From the NCBI GenBank assembly GCA_963576475.1, contig OY754986.1, positions 12,840,493 to 12,904,492 on the forward strand: DNA of 64,000 nt. Reading direction: 5' to 3'. Each line of letters opens with the position of its first letter. The first letter of the stretch is position 1. The stretch comes from Molanna angustata (lineage: Eukaryota > Arthropoda > Insecta > Trichoptera > Molannidae). Below the pieces are notes generated by a model, which was not told the DNA's origin, did no database searches, and saw only the letters and a list, made by a program, of their open reading frames with translations. Shown one piece after another: positions 1 to 12,559 of this stretch. A program made the position numbers and the translations under genes.

Positions 1-905
1 CTTCAGTACCTTCCGTCCCTTCAGGCAGTTTTATACCTCCCGTCCCTTCAGGCCCTTTAGTGCCTCCCTTCCCTTCATTAAATCCCTCCCATCAGTCGGT
101 TAAGAAAAGTTTAAATCCAGAAACCATCCTGGAAGAACCGCGAAGAGATGAAAGAACCTTCTTTTCCCAGGATGCTCTACCTTAATAGGTAAAATGACTA
201 AATACACGAAGAAGAAGAAGAAATAAGTTTAAATCCAGATACCTGCGAAGAGATGGAAGGAAAATTGGACCTTCTTCTCCCAGGTTAGTCCACCTTCATA
301 GGTAAAATGACCAAATAGACGATGAAGAAGAAGAAGAAAAAAGTTTAAATCCAGAAACCTGCGAAGAGATGGAAGGAAAATTGGACCTTCATCTCCCAGG
401 ATAGTTCATCTTCATAGGCAAGATGACCAAATACACGTTGAAGAAAAAGAAGAAAAAAGTTTATATGCAGAACCCGTCCTGGAAGACCTGTGAAGAGATG
501 GAGGGACAATCAGACCTTCTTTTCCCAAGAAAATCCCCCTTCATAGGTAAAACGACCAAATACACGAAGAAGAAGAAGAAGAAGAAAAAAGTTTAAATCC
601 AGAAACCTGCGAAGAGATGGAAGGAAAATTGGACCTTCATCTCTCAGGATAGTTCATCTTCATAGGTAAGATGACCAAATACACGTTGAAGAAAAAGAAG
701 AAAAAAGTTTATATGCAGAACCCGTCCTGGAAGACCTGTGAAGAGATGGAGGGACAATCAGACCTTCTTTTCCCAAGATACTCCCCCTTCATAGGTAAAA
801 CGACCAAATACACGAAGAAGAAGAAGAATAAGAAAAAAGTTAAAATCCAGAAACCATCCCGGGCATACGCTCGACAATTCACCAAAGTTTCATTATAATC
901 GGACA
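1..905 (+). repeat. minisatellite-type composite repeat (AAGAAG-rich, 115-125 bp units)
   Basis: About seven imperfect units. Each has a GTTTAAATCCAGAAACC segment, CTGCGAAGAGATGGA, a CTTCTTCTCCCAGG block, TTCATAGGTAAAATGACC, then AAGAAGAAG. At the start are CCTCCCGTCCCTTCAG units. The end carries CACCAAAGTTTCATTATAAT and TCGGA. Short reading frames here are by-products. Confidence 0.8.
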
Positions 906-930
906 AACGGTTGATAAATAAATAAATAAA

Positions 931-1825
931 ATAATATTCCTATAGGAAATCAGTATAGGTATATTATTGTTGATTTGTAAGTACCTAGTATTAGGTAGGT
1001 ACCTACCTACAACAATCTTCTAAATAAATTCAATTCATAAAATTATTTGAATATCACATTCTTTCTGTAACCATAGTAACCGTAAATTCGAACACGTAAG
1101 TAATATCAAATGGTTCGGATACATTTTTTGAATATGTGGGTACCTACATTGGTTTGTTCGAAGCCACAAAAACGAAAATCAACAATTGTCCAAAATATCA
1201 AATATTATATACAAATTATGCAATTTTATTATACCTATATCTTTACTAATAATAAACACATTTTTACAATATATGTCTTAAAACTTGCCGTAATGTCTTG
1301 TGTTTCATTTTATTATTTCATAATCACATTTATTTCAAAGGTATATTATTTTAAAGAACATATTCATTCGGTAGGAAAATTAAATATCGTATGAAAAGAT
1401 ATTAAAATGGCGGGGTTATATGTACAAAACGCTTACTTTAAAAATAAGTTAAACATTATAATTAGACAAAATATTCACCATGTTTTTCACTTAAAAGCTA
1501 AGTTATACTTGAAAATATATTTTTTTCGTGTAAATACGTACTTCTAACTTTTAAACTAACAGATATTTGCGTGCAAAATGTACACTTTTTTGACAGATAT
1601 GACTTGGAAAATTTTGTATGAAAAAAATAATTATTGAAATATCTTTAAAATTCAGCATTTTAATCGCATTATTTTTAGCGTGACACTGCATCAGGTATAC
1701 TGGTACACGTTCGCACATAAATTAGATTTTTAGATGCTCTTGGTTTTTCAAAAGGCGTGAGACAAACACACACACACACATACACACACACACTAACATA
1801 TTGATTGCTTTATTACTTTAGACTA
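931..1825 (+). repeat. dispersed repeat, copy 1 of a duplicated segment
   Basis: Closely matches 4432-5305 over about 870 bp, including the GGTAGGTACCTACCTAC palindrome, GATATTAAAATGGCGG, and a terminal (CA)n tract. With the flanking minisatellite it forms a pair of related blocks 3.5 kb apart. Confidence 0.8.
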
Positions 1826-2640
1826 GCTTTTATGTCCCGCCGTTGGCCAAGAATGTAATATTGTGATGGAAAAAGCAATCTTTTTTATAATATTGTCACC
1901 CAATTATTTTTCAAAATCGGACTATGAAAAGTGGTTTGAAATATGATTGAATTTGATTGTAAAATGTTCAAGTGATGGCCACAACCCATTATTTTTTATA
2001 AAGTGAGAATGAAGTACAATATACAAAATTTCTGCACGCATGGACTATGCGAAATGGTTTTAAATATGACTGTTTATCAACGTTGTAAAGAGATTGGTTT
2101 GGCCACAACCCCCATTTTTAAATATTATCATCGAAATAAATTTTAATATGTACCTATTGAAAATTTAGTAATTTTGGATGTTGGGATGTGGTTAAAATTT
2201 GATTAAACAAATGTACTGAAAATATCTAGTGTTGGTCACATCATAATATTCGTTTTTATATTTTTGCACAATAAGACTAACAGACTTAAAATTGACACAA
2301 AAGTCTACATTTACGAAGAAGAAGAAGACTTAAACTATGGTAAGTAGTTTTTAATTTGAATATAAACGTTGTGAAGAGTTCAGTAATGGCCACAACCCCC
2401 TTTCTTTAAATATTGTCAACTAAATCAAATACGTAGGTGTTGAAAATTATTCAAAATAGGATGATATAAATGGTTTAAATTTGATTAAACAAAAGTATTG
2501 AAAAGATTCTAGTGCAGGTTACATCGTCACATCCCACAATCCATTCGTTTTTACATATGTATTTTCATCAAGTATGCATATCGTTAAAAATATTTCTGCA
2601 CAATAGACTATTAGACTTAAAACTAACCCAAAAGTCTAGA
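1826..2640. other. AT-rich spacer with imperfect internal repetition
   Basis: No gene seen. A phrase close to 'GGCCACAACCCCCATTTTTAAAT' recurs about three times at roughly 300-bp spacing together with TGGTTTAAATTTGATT, so it is probably an old repeat with long degenerate units. Confidence 0.45.
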
Positions 2641-3310
2641 TAAAAAAGAGAAAGATAAGTATAAGACTATACGAAATAGTTTGTATAAAAAACTATCCCA
2701 ATGGTCTACGTAAAATAAGTTAAAATACATAAAATAGAAGAAGAAGATTATAGGAAATAGTTTGTATAAAATTCACCCAAGTTCTACATAAAATAAGAAA
2801 ACGAAGAAAAAGACTAAAGGAAATAGTTTGTGTAAAAACTGACTACATAAGTAAGATCTACATAAAAAAAGATGAATTAGACAATAGGAGTATGTATAAA
2901 AGCTCACCCAAAGGTCTACAAAAAAGAAGAAGAATTAGACTATTGGAAATTGTTTGTATAAAAACTGACCAAAGGTCTACATAAAAGAAGATGAATAAGA
3001 CTATAGGAAATAGTTAATATAAAAACTGATTCAAAGGTCTATTTAAAAGAATAATAATTAAACTATAGAAAAAGTTTGTATAAAAACTCACCTTTGGTCT
3101 ACATAAAAGAAAAAGAAATTAATAAGACTATTGGAAATAGTTTGTATTAAAACTCTCCCAAAAGTCTACGTAAATGAAGAAGAATAATTAGACTATAGGA
3201 AATAATTTTTATAAAAACTGACCCAAATGTATACATAAAAGAAGAAGAAAATGAATTAGACTATAGGAAATAGTTTGTATAAAAACTGTCCTAAAGGTCT
3301 ACATAAAATT
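2640..3310 (+). repeat. 60-70 bp minisatellite
   Basis: About ten diverged units, each with GACTATAGGAAATAGTTTG, TATAAAAACTGACCCAAA, GGTCTACATAAAA and GAAGAAGAA. The GGTCTACATAAAA core also occurs in the 65-bp minisatellite at 21.6 kb. Confidence 0.8.
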
Positions 3311-4430
3311 AAGAAAAAGAAAAAGACCCGTCGCTTCAGACCCTTCAGTACCTCCCGTCGCTTCAGACCCTTCAGTACCTCCCGTCCCTTCAAGCCCTTC
3401 AGTACCTCCCGTCCCTTCAATTCCTCATTACGTCCCTTCCCTTCATTAATTACATCCCGTCTCTTCAGTCGGTTAAGAAAAGTTTAAATCCAGAAACCAT
3501 CCTGGAAGAACCGCGAAGAGATGAAAAGACCTTCTTTTACCAGGATACTCCACCTTCATAGGTAAAATGACTAAATACACGAAGAAGAAGAAGAAAAAAG
3601 TTCAAATCCAGATACCTGCGAAGATATGGAAGGAAAATTGGACCTTCTTCTCCCAGGATAGTCCACCTTCATAGGTAAAATGACCAAATGCACGATGAAG
3701 AAGAAGAAGAAAAAAGTTTATATCCAGAAACCGTCTTGGAAGACCTGCTAAGAGATAGAAGGACAGTTGGACCTTCTTCTCCCAGGATTCTCCAACTTCA
3801 TAGGTAAAATGACCAAAAATACACGATGAAGAAGAAGAAGAAGAAAAAAGTTTAAATCCAGAAACCTGTGAAGAGATGGAAGGAAAATTGGACCTTCTTC
3901 TCCCAGGTTAGTCCACCTTCATAGGTAAAATGACTAAATAGACGATGAAGAAGAAGAAGAAAATAGTTTAAATCCAGAAACCTGCGAAGAGATGGAAGGA
4001 AAATTGGACCTTCATCTCCCAGGATAGTTCATCTTCATAGGTAAGATGACCAAATACACGATGAAGAAAAAAAAGAAAAAAGTTTAAACCCAGAAACCTG
4101 TGAAGAGATGGTCGGAAAATGGGACCTTCTTCTCCCAGGATAGTCCACCTTCATAGGTAAAATAACCAAATACACGATGAAGAAGAAGAAGAAAAAAGTT
4201 AAAATCCACAAACCGTCCTGGAAGACCTGCGAAGAGATGGAGGGACAGTCGGACATTCTTTTCCCAGGATACTCCCCCTTCATAGGTTAAATGACCAAAT
4301 ACACGAAGAAGAAGAAGAATAAGAAAAAAGTTTAAATTCAGAAACCATCCCGGGCACACGCTCGACAATTCACCAAAGTTTCATTGTAATCGGAAAAACG
4401 GTTTAGGAGTACATCGCATACAATTTTCCG
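3311..4430 (+). repeat. composite repeat, second copy (18-bp CTTCAGTACCTCCCGTCC units, then AAGAAG units)
   Basis: Starts with four units of the CCCTTCAGTACCTCCCGT type, then about eight 115-125 bp AAGAAG units as at 1-905, ending in the same CACCAAAGTTTCATTGTAAT tail. Confidence 0.8.
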
Positions 4431-4431
4431 A

Positions 4432-5305
4432 TAGGAAATCAGTATATTGTTGATTTGTAAGTAAATAGTAATAGGTAGGTACCTACCTACAACAATATTC
4501 TAAAGAAATTCTATTCATAACAAATTTTATTTGAATATCAGAATCTTTCCGTTACCATAGTTACCATTCCAATACGTTAAAAATATCAAATGGTTTGAGA
4601 CTTTTTTGAATATGTAGGTACCTACATTGGTTTGTTCGATGCCATAAAAATGAAAATTGTCCGAAATATCAAATATTATATACAAATTATGCAATTTTAT
4701 TATGCCCATATCTTTACTAATAATTAACAGACTTTTACAATATACGTCTTAAAACTTGCTGTAATGTCTTGTGTTTCATTTTATTATTTCATAATTATAT
4801 TTATTTCAAAGGTTTATTATTTTCAAGAACATATTCATTCGGTAGGAAAATGAAATATTGTATGAAAAGATATTAAAATGGCGGCATTTATGTACAAAAC
4901 GCTTACTTTAAAAATAAGTTAAACATTATAATTATACAAAATATTCACCATGTTTTTCACTTAAACGCTAAGTTATACTGGAAAGTAAATTTTTTTCGTG
5001 TAAATACGTACTTCTAACTTTTAAACTAACAGATATATGCGTGCAAAATGTACACTTTTTTGACAGATACGACTTGGAAAATTTTGTATGAAAAAAATAA
5101 TTATTGAAATATTTTTAAAATTCAGCATTTTTATCGCATTATTTTTAGCGTGACACTGCATCAGGTATACAGGTACACGTTCGCACATAAATTAGATTTT
5201 TAGATGCTCTTGGTTTTTCAGAAGGCGTGAGACAAACACACACACACACACACACATACACACACACATACACTAACATTTTGATTGCTTTATTACTTTA
5301 GATTA
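4432..5305 (+). repeat. dispersed repeat, copy 2 of the duplicated segment
   Basis: Homologous to 931-1825 and ending in a (CA)n tract. Differences are mostly single bases and small indels, so the duplication is not very recent. Confidence 0.8.
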
Positions 5306-5524
5306 TTGTTAAACACAACATTTCTGCATTATTAACTCAGAAATCGAATTTTTTGACTTATGTTGTTGTTCTCGCAAACTAGCGATAATATGTTCTCGTT
5401 TCGTCACTTTTGATATATATTAGCAGATCAATGCGTAAATTGTAATTTATTTAAAAGAGAAAAATAAAATGCAACAAACGCATCATCAAGCTTTCAATTG
5501 GGAATAGTTCACCCATCCAGATAC

Positions 5525-6235
5525 TTAACATATCAAAGGATTGGGCTCTGAGGAGGTCTCTATACTACCAAACAACCCTACTGATTCCCGAATATTAACG
5601 TTTAAAAAATCTTTAATAATTCTACATGTATTCATTATTAACGTTTTTTGCATTTTTATTATTAATTTTTTCGATAAATCTATAATTTCTAAGTTACGGA
5701 TTAACGATTTTGGAATAATGCCAGTGGCTGAAATAATGAACGGTTATATTATTATTTTACGAGAATGCTAAAGTCTTTTAATCTCGTTACCTAAAGAGGT
5801 GTATTTTCTAATTTTTTCACCAAAAGTTTTTTATAATATTACTAGAATTTGGAATAGCCACGTCGCAAATATATGTTATTTTTTTAATTTTATCATGTAT
5901 TATTAAATCGGGTCTGTTATGTTGAATTGACCGGTCAGTTAATATTGTTTTATCGTAATAAAACGAAATATTATTATTTTCTAAAAATGAAATCGGATCA
6001 TATTCATAATATGGTTTTATGTTTATCGCGTCAATTAATTTATATTTAATAGCTAAATTTTGGTGTATTATTTTTGCTACTTGGTTATGTCTAAATGTAT
6101 ATTCTGATTGCGCGAGAAAAGAACAGCCCGATATTATATGCTCGATTGTTTCCGGAAAAGCCAAACATTTCCTACAACTATCATCTACTACATTTATGTC
6201 TTTTATTATATATTTTTGATAATTTTTGATATATT
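5525..6235 (-). pseudogene. C-terminal endonuclease part of an R2/R4-type LINE (decayed)
   Basis: The minus strand reads a CCHC-like finger (C-RK-C, H and C in EHIISGC), then NRPDLIIHDK and YICDVAIP. These are the conserved acidic residues of the restriction-like endonuclease found at the C terminus of R2/R4/NeSL-type non-LTR retrotransposons. After a frame break comes PFIISATGIIPKSL and a stop at 5525-5527. Several frameshifts make it non-functional. The clade is inferred. Confidence 0.65.
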
Positions 6236-6800
6236 ATTGTTTTATTTATTAGTCTTTTTTTTTCATCATTATTGTTATTCGTTTACCTGCTGCTCTGCAT
6301 ATTTGTTTAAATATTTTTATTTCATTCTTTTTTAATTAGAAGAAAACAGTATTGGCTTGTACTAATTTTGATAGCACAATATATAACCACACAATTCACA
6401 AAGCTATAGTTTTCTCAAATAAAATAAATAAATAAAAAAATGTCAAATAATCCTTGATTATATTATTTATAATCACAATAAATTCTCAGTAAACAATATG
6501 CGATTTTGGTGTTTTAGCACAATAACATGCATCACACTATATTTGCATAGAAATTAACTATGTGTGATTAATGTTAAGCATTATTTTTATATATTTGATG
6601 ATTCATCGTTATCGTCACGCGTAAAACAGAATTTAATTTGCAAAATAGTCTAAATTATTCTAATGAGGAAATAAATGTATCATAATATTCTGTGTGATTG
6701 ACTGGGCTGACGATTGATATTTTTGATCATCAAAAAAATATATTAAAAAAGTCGTAAAATCGGAAGTGAATAAAAAAGACTTTTTATACACTTCCTCAAA
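6236..6800. other. AT-rich region without recognised features
   Basis: Further decayed LINE sequence may extend to about 6340 (QICRAAGKR is readable on minus); otherwise nothing recognised. Confidence 0.4.
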
Positions 6801-6807
6801 ATAGCAG

Positions 6808-7740
6808 AGTTAGGTATGTGTCCCAATTTTTGTTCAGCGATTTCATAGACTAGTAACGTATATATTAAATTGTATTGCTGTTAGTGAACCCTAAACAAAT
6901 AATATTTTTATGGAAATTCAAAAAACAAATAAAACAAAATTAACAGTAAAAAGTTAACAGTAAAATATTAATTATATATCAACCTACACAGTAAAAAGTT
7001 CACAAAAAAAAGATGACAGCCAAAAAATACAATATGCAAAAGAAACCGATATTATTTTTAACCTGTTTTATTTCAACTACCCGACTCTTACGGGATTAAT
7101 TTACCTGTGTTTTGAGTTAGGTATTTATTTTTAAATTATATTAAGTACCACACATGAGTATTAGTATTTTTGATATTCGAGGAAAATCTAATAATTTTAA
7201 GATATATTATTTACTACAACAATATATAATTTCCTGCAATGGATTATTAACATATTATGTTTTGAAACACGAGATATTTATTTTTAAATAAATAAAATAA
7301 AACATCTATTCTGAGAAAAAAACATTCGGTGCATACAAGACAAAAAATAATATTTTATTGTTGTTTCTTGCTGAATCTTTATGATAATGATAATAAGGAA
7401 AATTATAAAAGGTAATCCAGTTTTCCTTATTTCATAATATTATAAAAGACTCATCAAAGTTTTGACATTGGTCTAGTCTGAAGTTCATGAATTATGTATA
7501 TAGATAGGTAACCTGATTACAACATTTGATATCTAATTATTGGACTTCAGTTTTAATTATGAAAATCTTTACACAATGTGGCCGACATTTTGCCCTTGTA
7601 GAAATATAACCTTTCAATGAGAAAAATACATAATTTTTTTTACGAAATTTATGTAATATTTTTCTTTTAAGAGTCAATAATAATATATACGTTACTAGTC
7701 TATGAAATCGCTGAACAAAAATTGGGACACATGCCTAACT
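6808..7740. mobile_element. non-autonomous DNA transposon with 60-bp terminal inverted repeats
   Basis: 6808-6867 and 7681-7740 are inverted copies with one mismatch (AGTTAGGTATGTGTCCC against AGTTAGGCATGTGTCCC). The 813-bp interior is AT-rich with no transposase frame. The target duplication is unclear. Superfamily not assigned. Confidence 0.8.
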
Positions 7741-8467
7741 TAATGCTTACCGCGCTTTATTTACACGCAAGATGTAGTGTTCCGAGGTATAGTCGCAGTA
7801 AATACCATCTTGAACGACCTGGGTATATATTCTCCAATCTCGCACAGTAAATGTCGTATTCGACTATGTCGCCTAAAAAATGTCGAATGAAATGTCGTAT
7901 GGTAGGCTTTTAGCCTATTCTTGAAATAATTCGACATTGAAATGTCACATGAAAGAATAGGCAACATAGCATTTGGGATGCGTTTGAAATATTTTTTGAG
8001 CATTTATTGCATATTTTTGACGTTTTTTCTATGGTTATCAAAACACAGCCTTTTTCAATGCAATTATATAATACATTTCTAAGCACTTAACATATTGTCT
8101 CTGAGGACGATGTTAAGGATAGTACGATGTTGAGGAGCGCATTAAAGAGAGCTGATCCCGCCACCGTGTGGGATTAAAGCTAAGGAAGAGAAAGAAATAA
8201 TAGAATGACATATAAAAAGAAACTGTAAACCAATTAGGTTTCAATGTATGTAACAATAAATATTTAACCTTAACCCTAAACATGTTTTTATTTTTAATTT
8301 CAAGTAATATTTCAATATATTAATTAATGCGTATTACACGTAGCCATTGAATAAACACGCCACTTATTATGAATGCATACGGAAGAACACACGATTAAAT
8401 TATATTTCAAAACGCTTAACTCTACACTTTGTATATAGTGTACACATTACAAATTTTAATGATTTCT
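7741..8467. other. unassigned AT-rich sequence
   Basis: No gene recognised. 8100-8280 has a moderately GC-rich stretch ending AATAAATATTTAACC that looks like a retroelement tail. Confidence 0.35.
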
Positions 8468-8480
8468 ATATGTTCTATTC

Positions 8481-8917
8481 TTCTTCTTCCTGGCCTCTTC
8501 CCAATTTATCGTCGATAAAGACTGTTGGGGTCAGCTCTCCTCGTCCTCAGGCTGTACACTCTTCGGTTCTGGGCCGCCTCTGATGTTAATTCTTCTTTCA
8601 TCAATTGTGAACTCCTTTGCGCCATCCATGTATTTTTTGGTCTTCTCCTATTCGTTGATCGGGGGATATCTACGGCCGTAGCCTGGTTCACAATATGATC
8701 CTCGGGTCTTCTCGGGGACCATATCATCTCAATTGTCTTTCTTCTAATTTATCGTTAATGCCTGTCACTTCTAAGCTTCCGCGAATGTATGATCTTATTG
8801 ATCTTTTTATTTTGTCTTTTAGAGACACTCCCGCTGACCATCTTAGCATACGCATCTCGGTGGTTTCCATTTGTCTATGGAAGGTGTTGTACATCGTCCA
8901 TATGTACAACACCTTCA
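8481..8917 (-). mobile_element. 5'-truncated RTE-like LINE insertion
   Basis: The minus strand encodes the end of a LINE polyprotein (RMLRWSAGVSLKDKI, GSLEVTGINDKLEERQLRWYG-like, RRPKNTW) and a (GAA)n tail. Flanking direct repeats ATATGTTCTATTC (8468-8480) and ATATGTCCTATTC (8918-8930) are a 13-bp target duplication with one mismatch. Confidence 0.8.
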
Positions 8918-9139
8918 ATATGTCCTATTCTGATTCATCTAAATTTATCCGTTTGAATTTAAGTATATGAGAAATGCAAAAAAGTTGACTGCATTTAATA
9001 CGGGATAAAATCCTTTTCGGTCATCCTTTGTTTTGGACGTTTTCGTACTATGAAACGAATCAGAATAGGACATTATATTTATGAAAATTATAAGTTTTTA
9101 AATATAATTTTTAATACACTTAAGTATTTAATACTTAAT

Positions 9140-9270
9140 ATACTTCTGCTGGCCATTGTGGCTCAGTCAGTTAGATATTTGACTGCTGAGCCAAAGGTTC
9201 CTGGTACGATATCCAGCATAGTCGATAAACATCACCAGTCTCCGGAATGTGAAATGTGAAATGTGCGGGT
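9140..9270 (+). repeat. tRNA-derived SINE head
   Basis: GGCCATTGTGGCTCAGTCAG with TTAGAT gives an A-box-like TGGCTCAGTNNGTTAG. The same head recurs at 44128 (plus) and 45645 (minus). The cloverleaf is degraded, so this is not a tRNA gene. Confidence 0.5.
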
Positions 9271-9509
9271 TTAATTTATATATGGCATAGTAGTTATGAG
9301 ATACCCGAGAAGCTTTACAAGATTAAAAAAAATATTTTAAACAATCAAATTGATAGAGCTTAAAGAAATGGAATGAGAGGGAAGAACTAGCCAAGAAAAC
9401 ACCAGCGCTATTATTAGTTTAAAAAGCAGACGTATAATGTAAGAACGTGAAAATTGTATCTAGCAGATTCTGTTAATTTTCACAGCAAGAAAACAAATAA
9501 AGTCATTCT

Positions 9510-9755
9510 CCTTTCCTTTTTCCTTCCCTTCCTTTCCTGTCACGGGTAAATGTGTGAAATATATGAATATGTAATAATTTTACATAAATATATTTATATT
9601 TTTTTTTTGTTGTAATGTAGGTACATACTTCTATGATTAGATATTTAATGAACATCAATTTTGGACAAAAGTAATTTGTCTGTCTTTGTTTTCATTTCAT
9701 AGTGTATTTTTTTTCTGTTTATTTTATAAGACCCTTAAATAAATAAATAAATCAG
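9510..9755 (+). mobile_element. LINE 3'-UTR fragment with (AAAT)n tail
   Basis: CCTTCCCTTCCTTTCCTGTCAC, then TTTCATAGTGTATTTTTTT and CCCTTAAATAAATAAATAAAT. Matches 33815-34020, showing one LINE family 3' end. Confidence 0.65.
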
Positions 9756-10600
9756 CATGTATTAAATTATCAACTAAAAATAACATCAAATACCTAGGCA
9801 TTATTATTGAAAGCAGTATGAAATGGAAATTGCATATATAACTACTACTGTTGAACACCTTAAAAAGCTAATTTTTATTTTTTTGAGACTTAAATATTCT
9901 TCAAACAAACTTGCTTAAAACAATATATTTTTCACTATTATAATATCCATCTTACAATATGGCATTATATGTTGGGGGAGGGGGAGCTTTTAAAACCACT
10001 TTAGTGCCTTTAGAAGTATTTCAAAGAATCATTATTAAAATTATATTAAAAACGAGATTTGACTATCCAACTATTAATGTATTTCAAGAATTTAATGTTT
10101 CAACTGTTGAAAATATCTACAAAAAAATCTCATTGTTCCAAATTCATAAAGATATTCTTACAAATTCAAACCAATTGACAGTTTCTATAAGCAGCAGGAT
10201 TAATTCACAAGGATGTATTACCAAACCTCTTTTACGTATAACTGCCTCACAACATTTCTATAAGTATAAAGGTACTAAGTGGTTTAATGAACTCCCTTTG
10301 AGTCTTAGACTCGAAAAAAATTATAATATATTTAAGAATAAAATTAAAAAATTGTACCGATTTATTTATTTATTTCATTCTTGTTTTTGTGTAGCTTCAC
10401 ATTTGTTAGTAGATGTGCAATATTTTGGCGAATGTAACAATACAAAATAGATACTCCCCTCTTTTAACACGAGATTTTATCTCAATTAAAGAGGTTTATT
10501 ATGAGTCATATAATAGAATTTGTAAACCTTTTTTAATTGTGATTTATATATAAACTTTGTATTGATTTGTAATAAATAAAAAAAATTTAAAAAAATAAAT
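9756..10600 (+). pseudogene. LINE reverse-transcriptase C-terminal fragment (jockey/CR1-like)
   Basis: Reads KYLGIIIESSMKWKLHI before a stop, then a 163-codon frame at 9959-10450 with FYKYKGTKWFNELPLSLRL and FKNKIKKL, the usual end of these polyproteins. Ends in an A-rich AATAAA tail near 10570. Confidence 0.65.
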
Positions 10601-10680
10601 AAGACCAAAGCTTAGAGCTTTCGGTTCTCTCTGCCTACCCCAATTACAGACACGCAATGTGATGGTATGTATGGATTAAA
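10601..10680 (+). mobile_element. RTE-like LINE 3' terminus
   Basis: CGGTTCTCTCTGCCTACCCC and GTGATGGTATGTATGG match the end of the LINE at 35565 (inverse strand) and of the fragment at 17360-17495. Confidence 0.5.
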
Positions 10681-10979
10681 TAAAATACAAATTAAATGTT
10701 AAATTAGGAAATACGTACTTACATGCTTTAACTGATTACGAGACATTATACAAAAATAAACCCATAAAATATTTCGATTGTGTTAGTTAGAGAACATTTT
10801 GCAAAATACCGGTTATCACTTCTTATGATCGCGACCGGAGAACTAGGCCGTGTCAATACGGACATGTGCACTCACTTTGTGTATCAACATTGCGATAAAT
10901 TTGGGTTCACGTAGGTATATCTTATACGCGATCATTCATGTTTGTGTGTAATGATTTTGAAGCTGTTAATAAATAAATA
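10681..10979. other. unassigned unique sequence
   Basis: Ordinary composition, nothing recognised. Confidence 0.3.
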
Positions 10980-12070
10980 ATAAATTTGGATAATTTATAT
11001 AGCACCGTTTTTTGTGAATATCTCACCTCAAGGGCGCTGAAAAATTGATTACGTTGTATCATTTTGGCTCTGGTAAGATTTGCGAAAAAGGTGCGTTTTG
11101 AGTTTTTTTCTGAAAGAAGATATATTTTCGGTTTGTCTGAGGGTGTGTAGGAGCTTATTCCATGCATTAGGTCCTGCCACAGCAAATGCATGATCACCGA
11201 AATTAGTTGTGTGCACCCTGTTTATTTCAACTAATTTCCCAACCATGGATGAAGAAGCTGAACGAAGTGATGATTGTCTGTCATTTATTGAAAGCGGAAT
11301 GCACAGTTCGGAGAGGTAAGTAGGAGCCATACCACGAAGTGCTTTAAAGATTATGAGACAAAGCTTATATTCAATTCTTTCGGGGACTTTAAGCCAATGT
11401 AGATTGCGAAGATGGTGAGAGATGTGAGAAAATTTGGATGCTCTAGTGATGAGTCTGGCTGCAGCATTGAAAACTGACTGAATTTTATTAATTTCTTTCT
11501 TTGGTAAATTCGCATATATACCGTTACAATAATCCAAACGGGAGACAACAAAGGCGCTTACCAAAGATTTCATGGCTTCAATTGGGATACTCCTTCGGAT
11601 TGACTTTAAACGACTTTAAACATCCATCAAGACACAGACTTTGCCTAGTTTGATGGTGATTAAAACACCTTAATGACACTGCTTTCTGCATCACTGTATA
11701 ATATAATATGTATTTGTTAATAATAATACGAATTATAAGTGTATCAATATTTGTCAGACATGAATAAATAAATAAATAAATAAATAAAATAAATCTTAGT
11801 TGAAAGAAAGCAGAAGAAGTAAGTGTGTTAATTTGGTTTGAAAAGCTTAGATTTGAATCTATTTTGACTCCAAGAAGTTTAACACAGGATTTGGGAAGAA
11901 TATCTGAATTTTCGAAAGTTAGTGGGGAAGTGTCTATCGTTTGCGTGTTGCTGTCCAGAGTAGTTCTGTCTTTGTTGGGTTTAGCTTAAGTTTGTTTGCT
12001 GACATCCAAACACCGATATCTTCGATACATTTACAAATTGTGGTTTTTAGATGGTGAACATAAGTATACG
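10980..12070 (-). pseudogene. LINE fragment (L2/CR1-like family 'A'), interrupted
   Basis: The minus strand at 11573-11049 encodes SAFVVSRLDYCNGIYANLPK, LHWLKVPERIEYKLCLIIFK and LRKTHLFRKSY-type tail residues. The RT continues at 12070-11815 (DIGVWMSANKLKLNPTKTEL) beyond a foreign insert at about 11600-11810 that ends in (AATA)n. The 3' UTR has CTCAAGGGCGCT, shared with 13880-14415 and 38440-39040. Confidence 0.75.
11601..11810 (+). mobile_element. short retroposon inserted in the LINE
   Basis: About 200 bp ending ATGAATAAATAAATAAATAA; it separates the two halves of the minus-strand LINE frame. Boundaries are approximate. Confidence 0.45.
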
Positions 12071-12131
12071 ACTGTAATATATAACAGAAATACCATTATA
12101 ATTTTGAATACGTATCATAGCTAATTAGATC

Positions 12132-12417
12132 AGTTGTTACCCTGAAGGTCCTTTACAACTCTCTTGTTAGGAGTCATTTAGAGTTTGGATCTGTGGTTTG
12201 GAATCCTCACTATTCAACGTATATCGACAGAATCGAAAGAATCCAGCGAAATTTTGCTTCTCATCTTGATTTTCTCCTTGGTCTCAACTTTAGTAATTAT
12301 GCTGAATCGATCGATTACCATACTTACTTTACTTTTCGTTTGGCCTTCTTCTCTCTCCGGTGTAAAACTTCATCGTCCGTGTGTGGGTTGCGTCACAAAA
12401 GTAGGTTAAATCCTTAG
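12132..12417 (+). pseudogene. LINE RT fragment (jockey-like)
   Basis: LKVLYNSLVRSHLEFGSVVW, then NPHYSTYIDRIERIQRNF, the conserved post-RT block of jockey-type LINEs. Open for about 95 codons with no start or upstream RT. Confidence 0.7.
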
Positions 12418-12540
12418 CACCAGCCTCGCCAGCCATTCCACCGCCTCTGGGGTCGCCCTGTGAATGTCCTAGAGGTCACCATTGATCTTGTTGAGCCGGC
12501 AGTCCTGCACTATATGTCTTATTGTCTGCTCGTTATCCCT
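12408..12540 (-). pseudogene. LINE C-terminal fragment (R1-like)
   Basis: The minus strand reads EQTIRHIVQDCRLNKINGDL, stop, DIHRATPEAVEWLARLVLRI, then a terminal stop. This is the HxxxxC-type tail of R1/jockey polyproteins. Confidence 0.6.
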
Positions 12541-12559
12541 TTTCCCCCACCTCCAGAGT

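Noticed and set aside
5541..5771. 76-codon plus-strand frame
   Set aside because: Shadow of the minus-strand R2/R4-type LINE C terminus.
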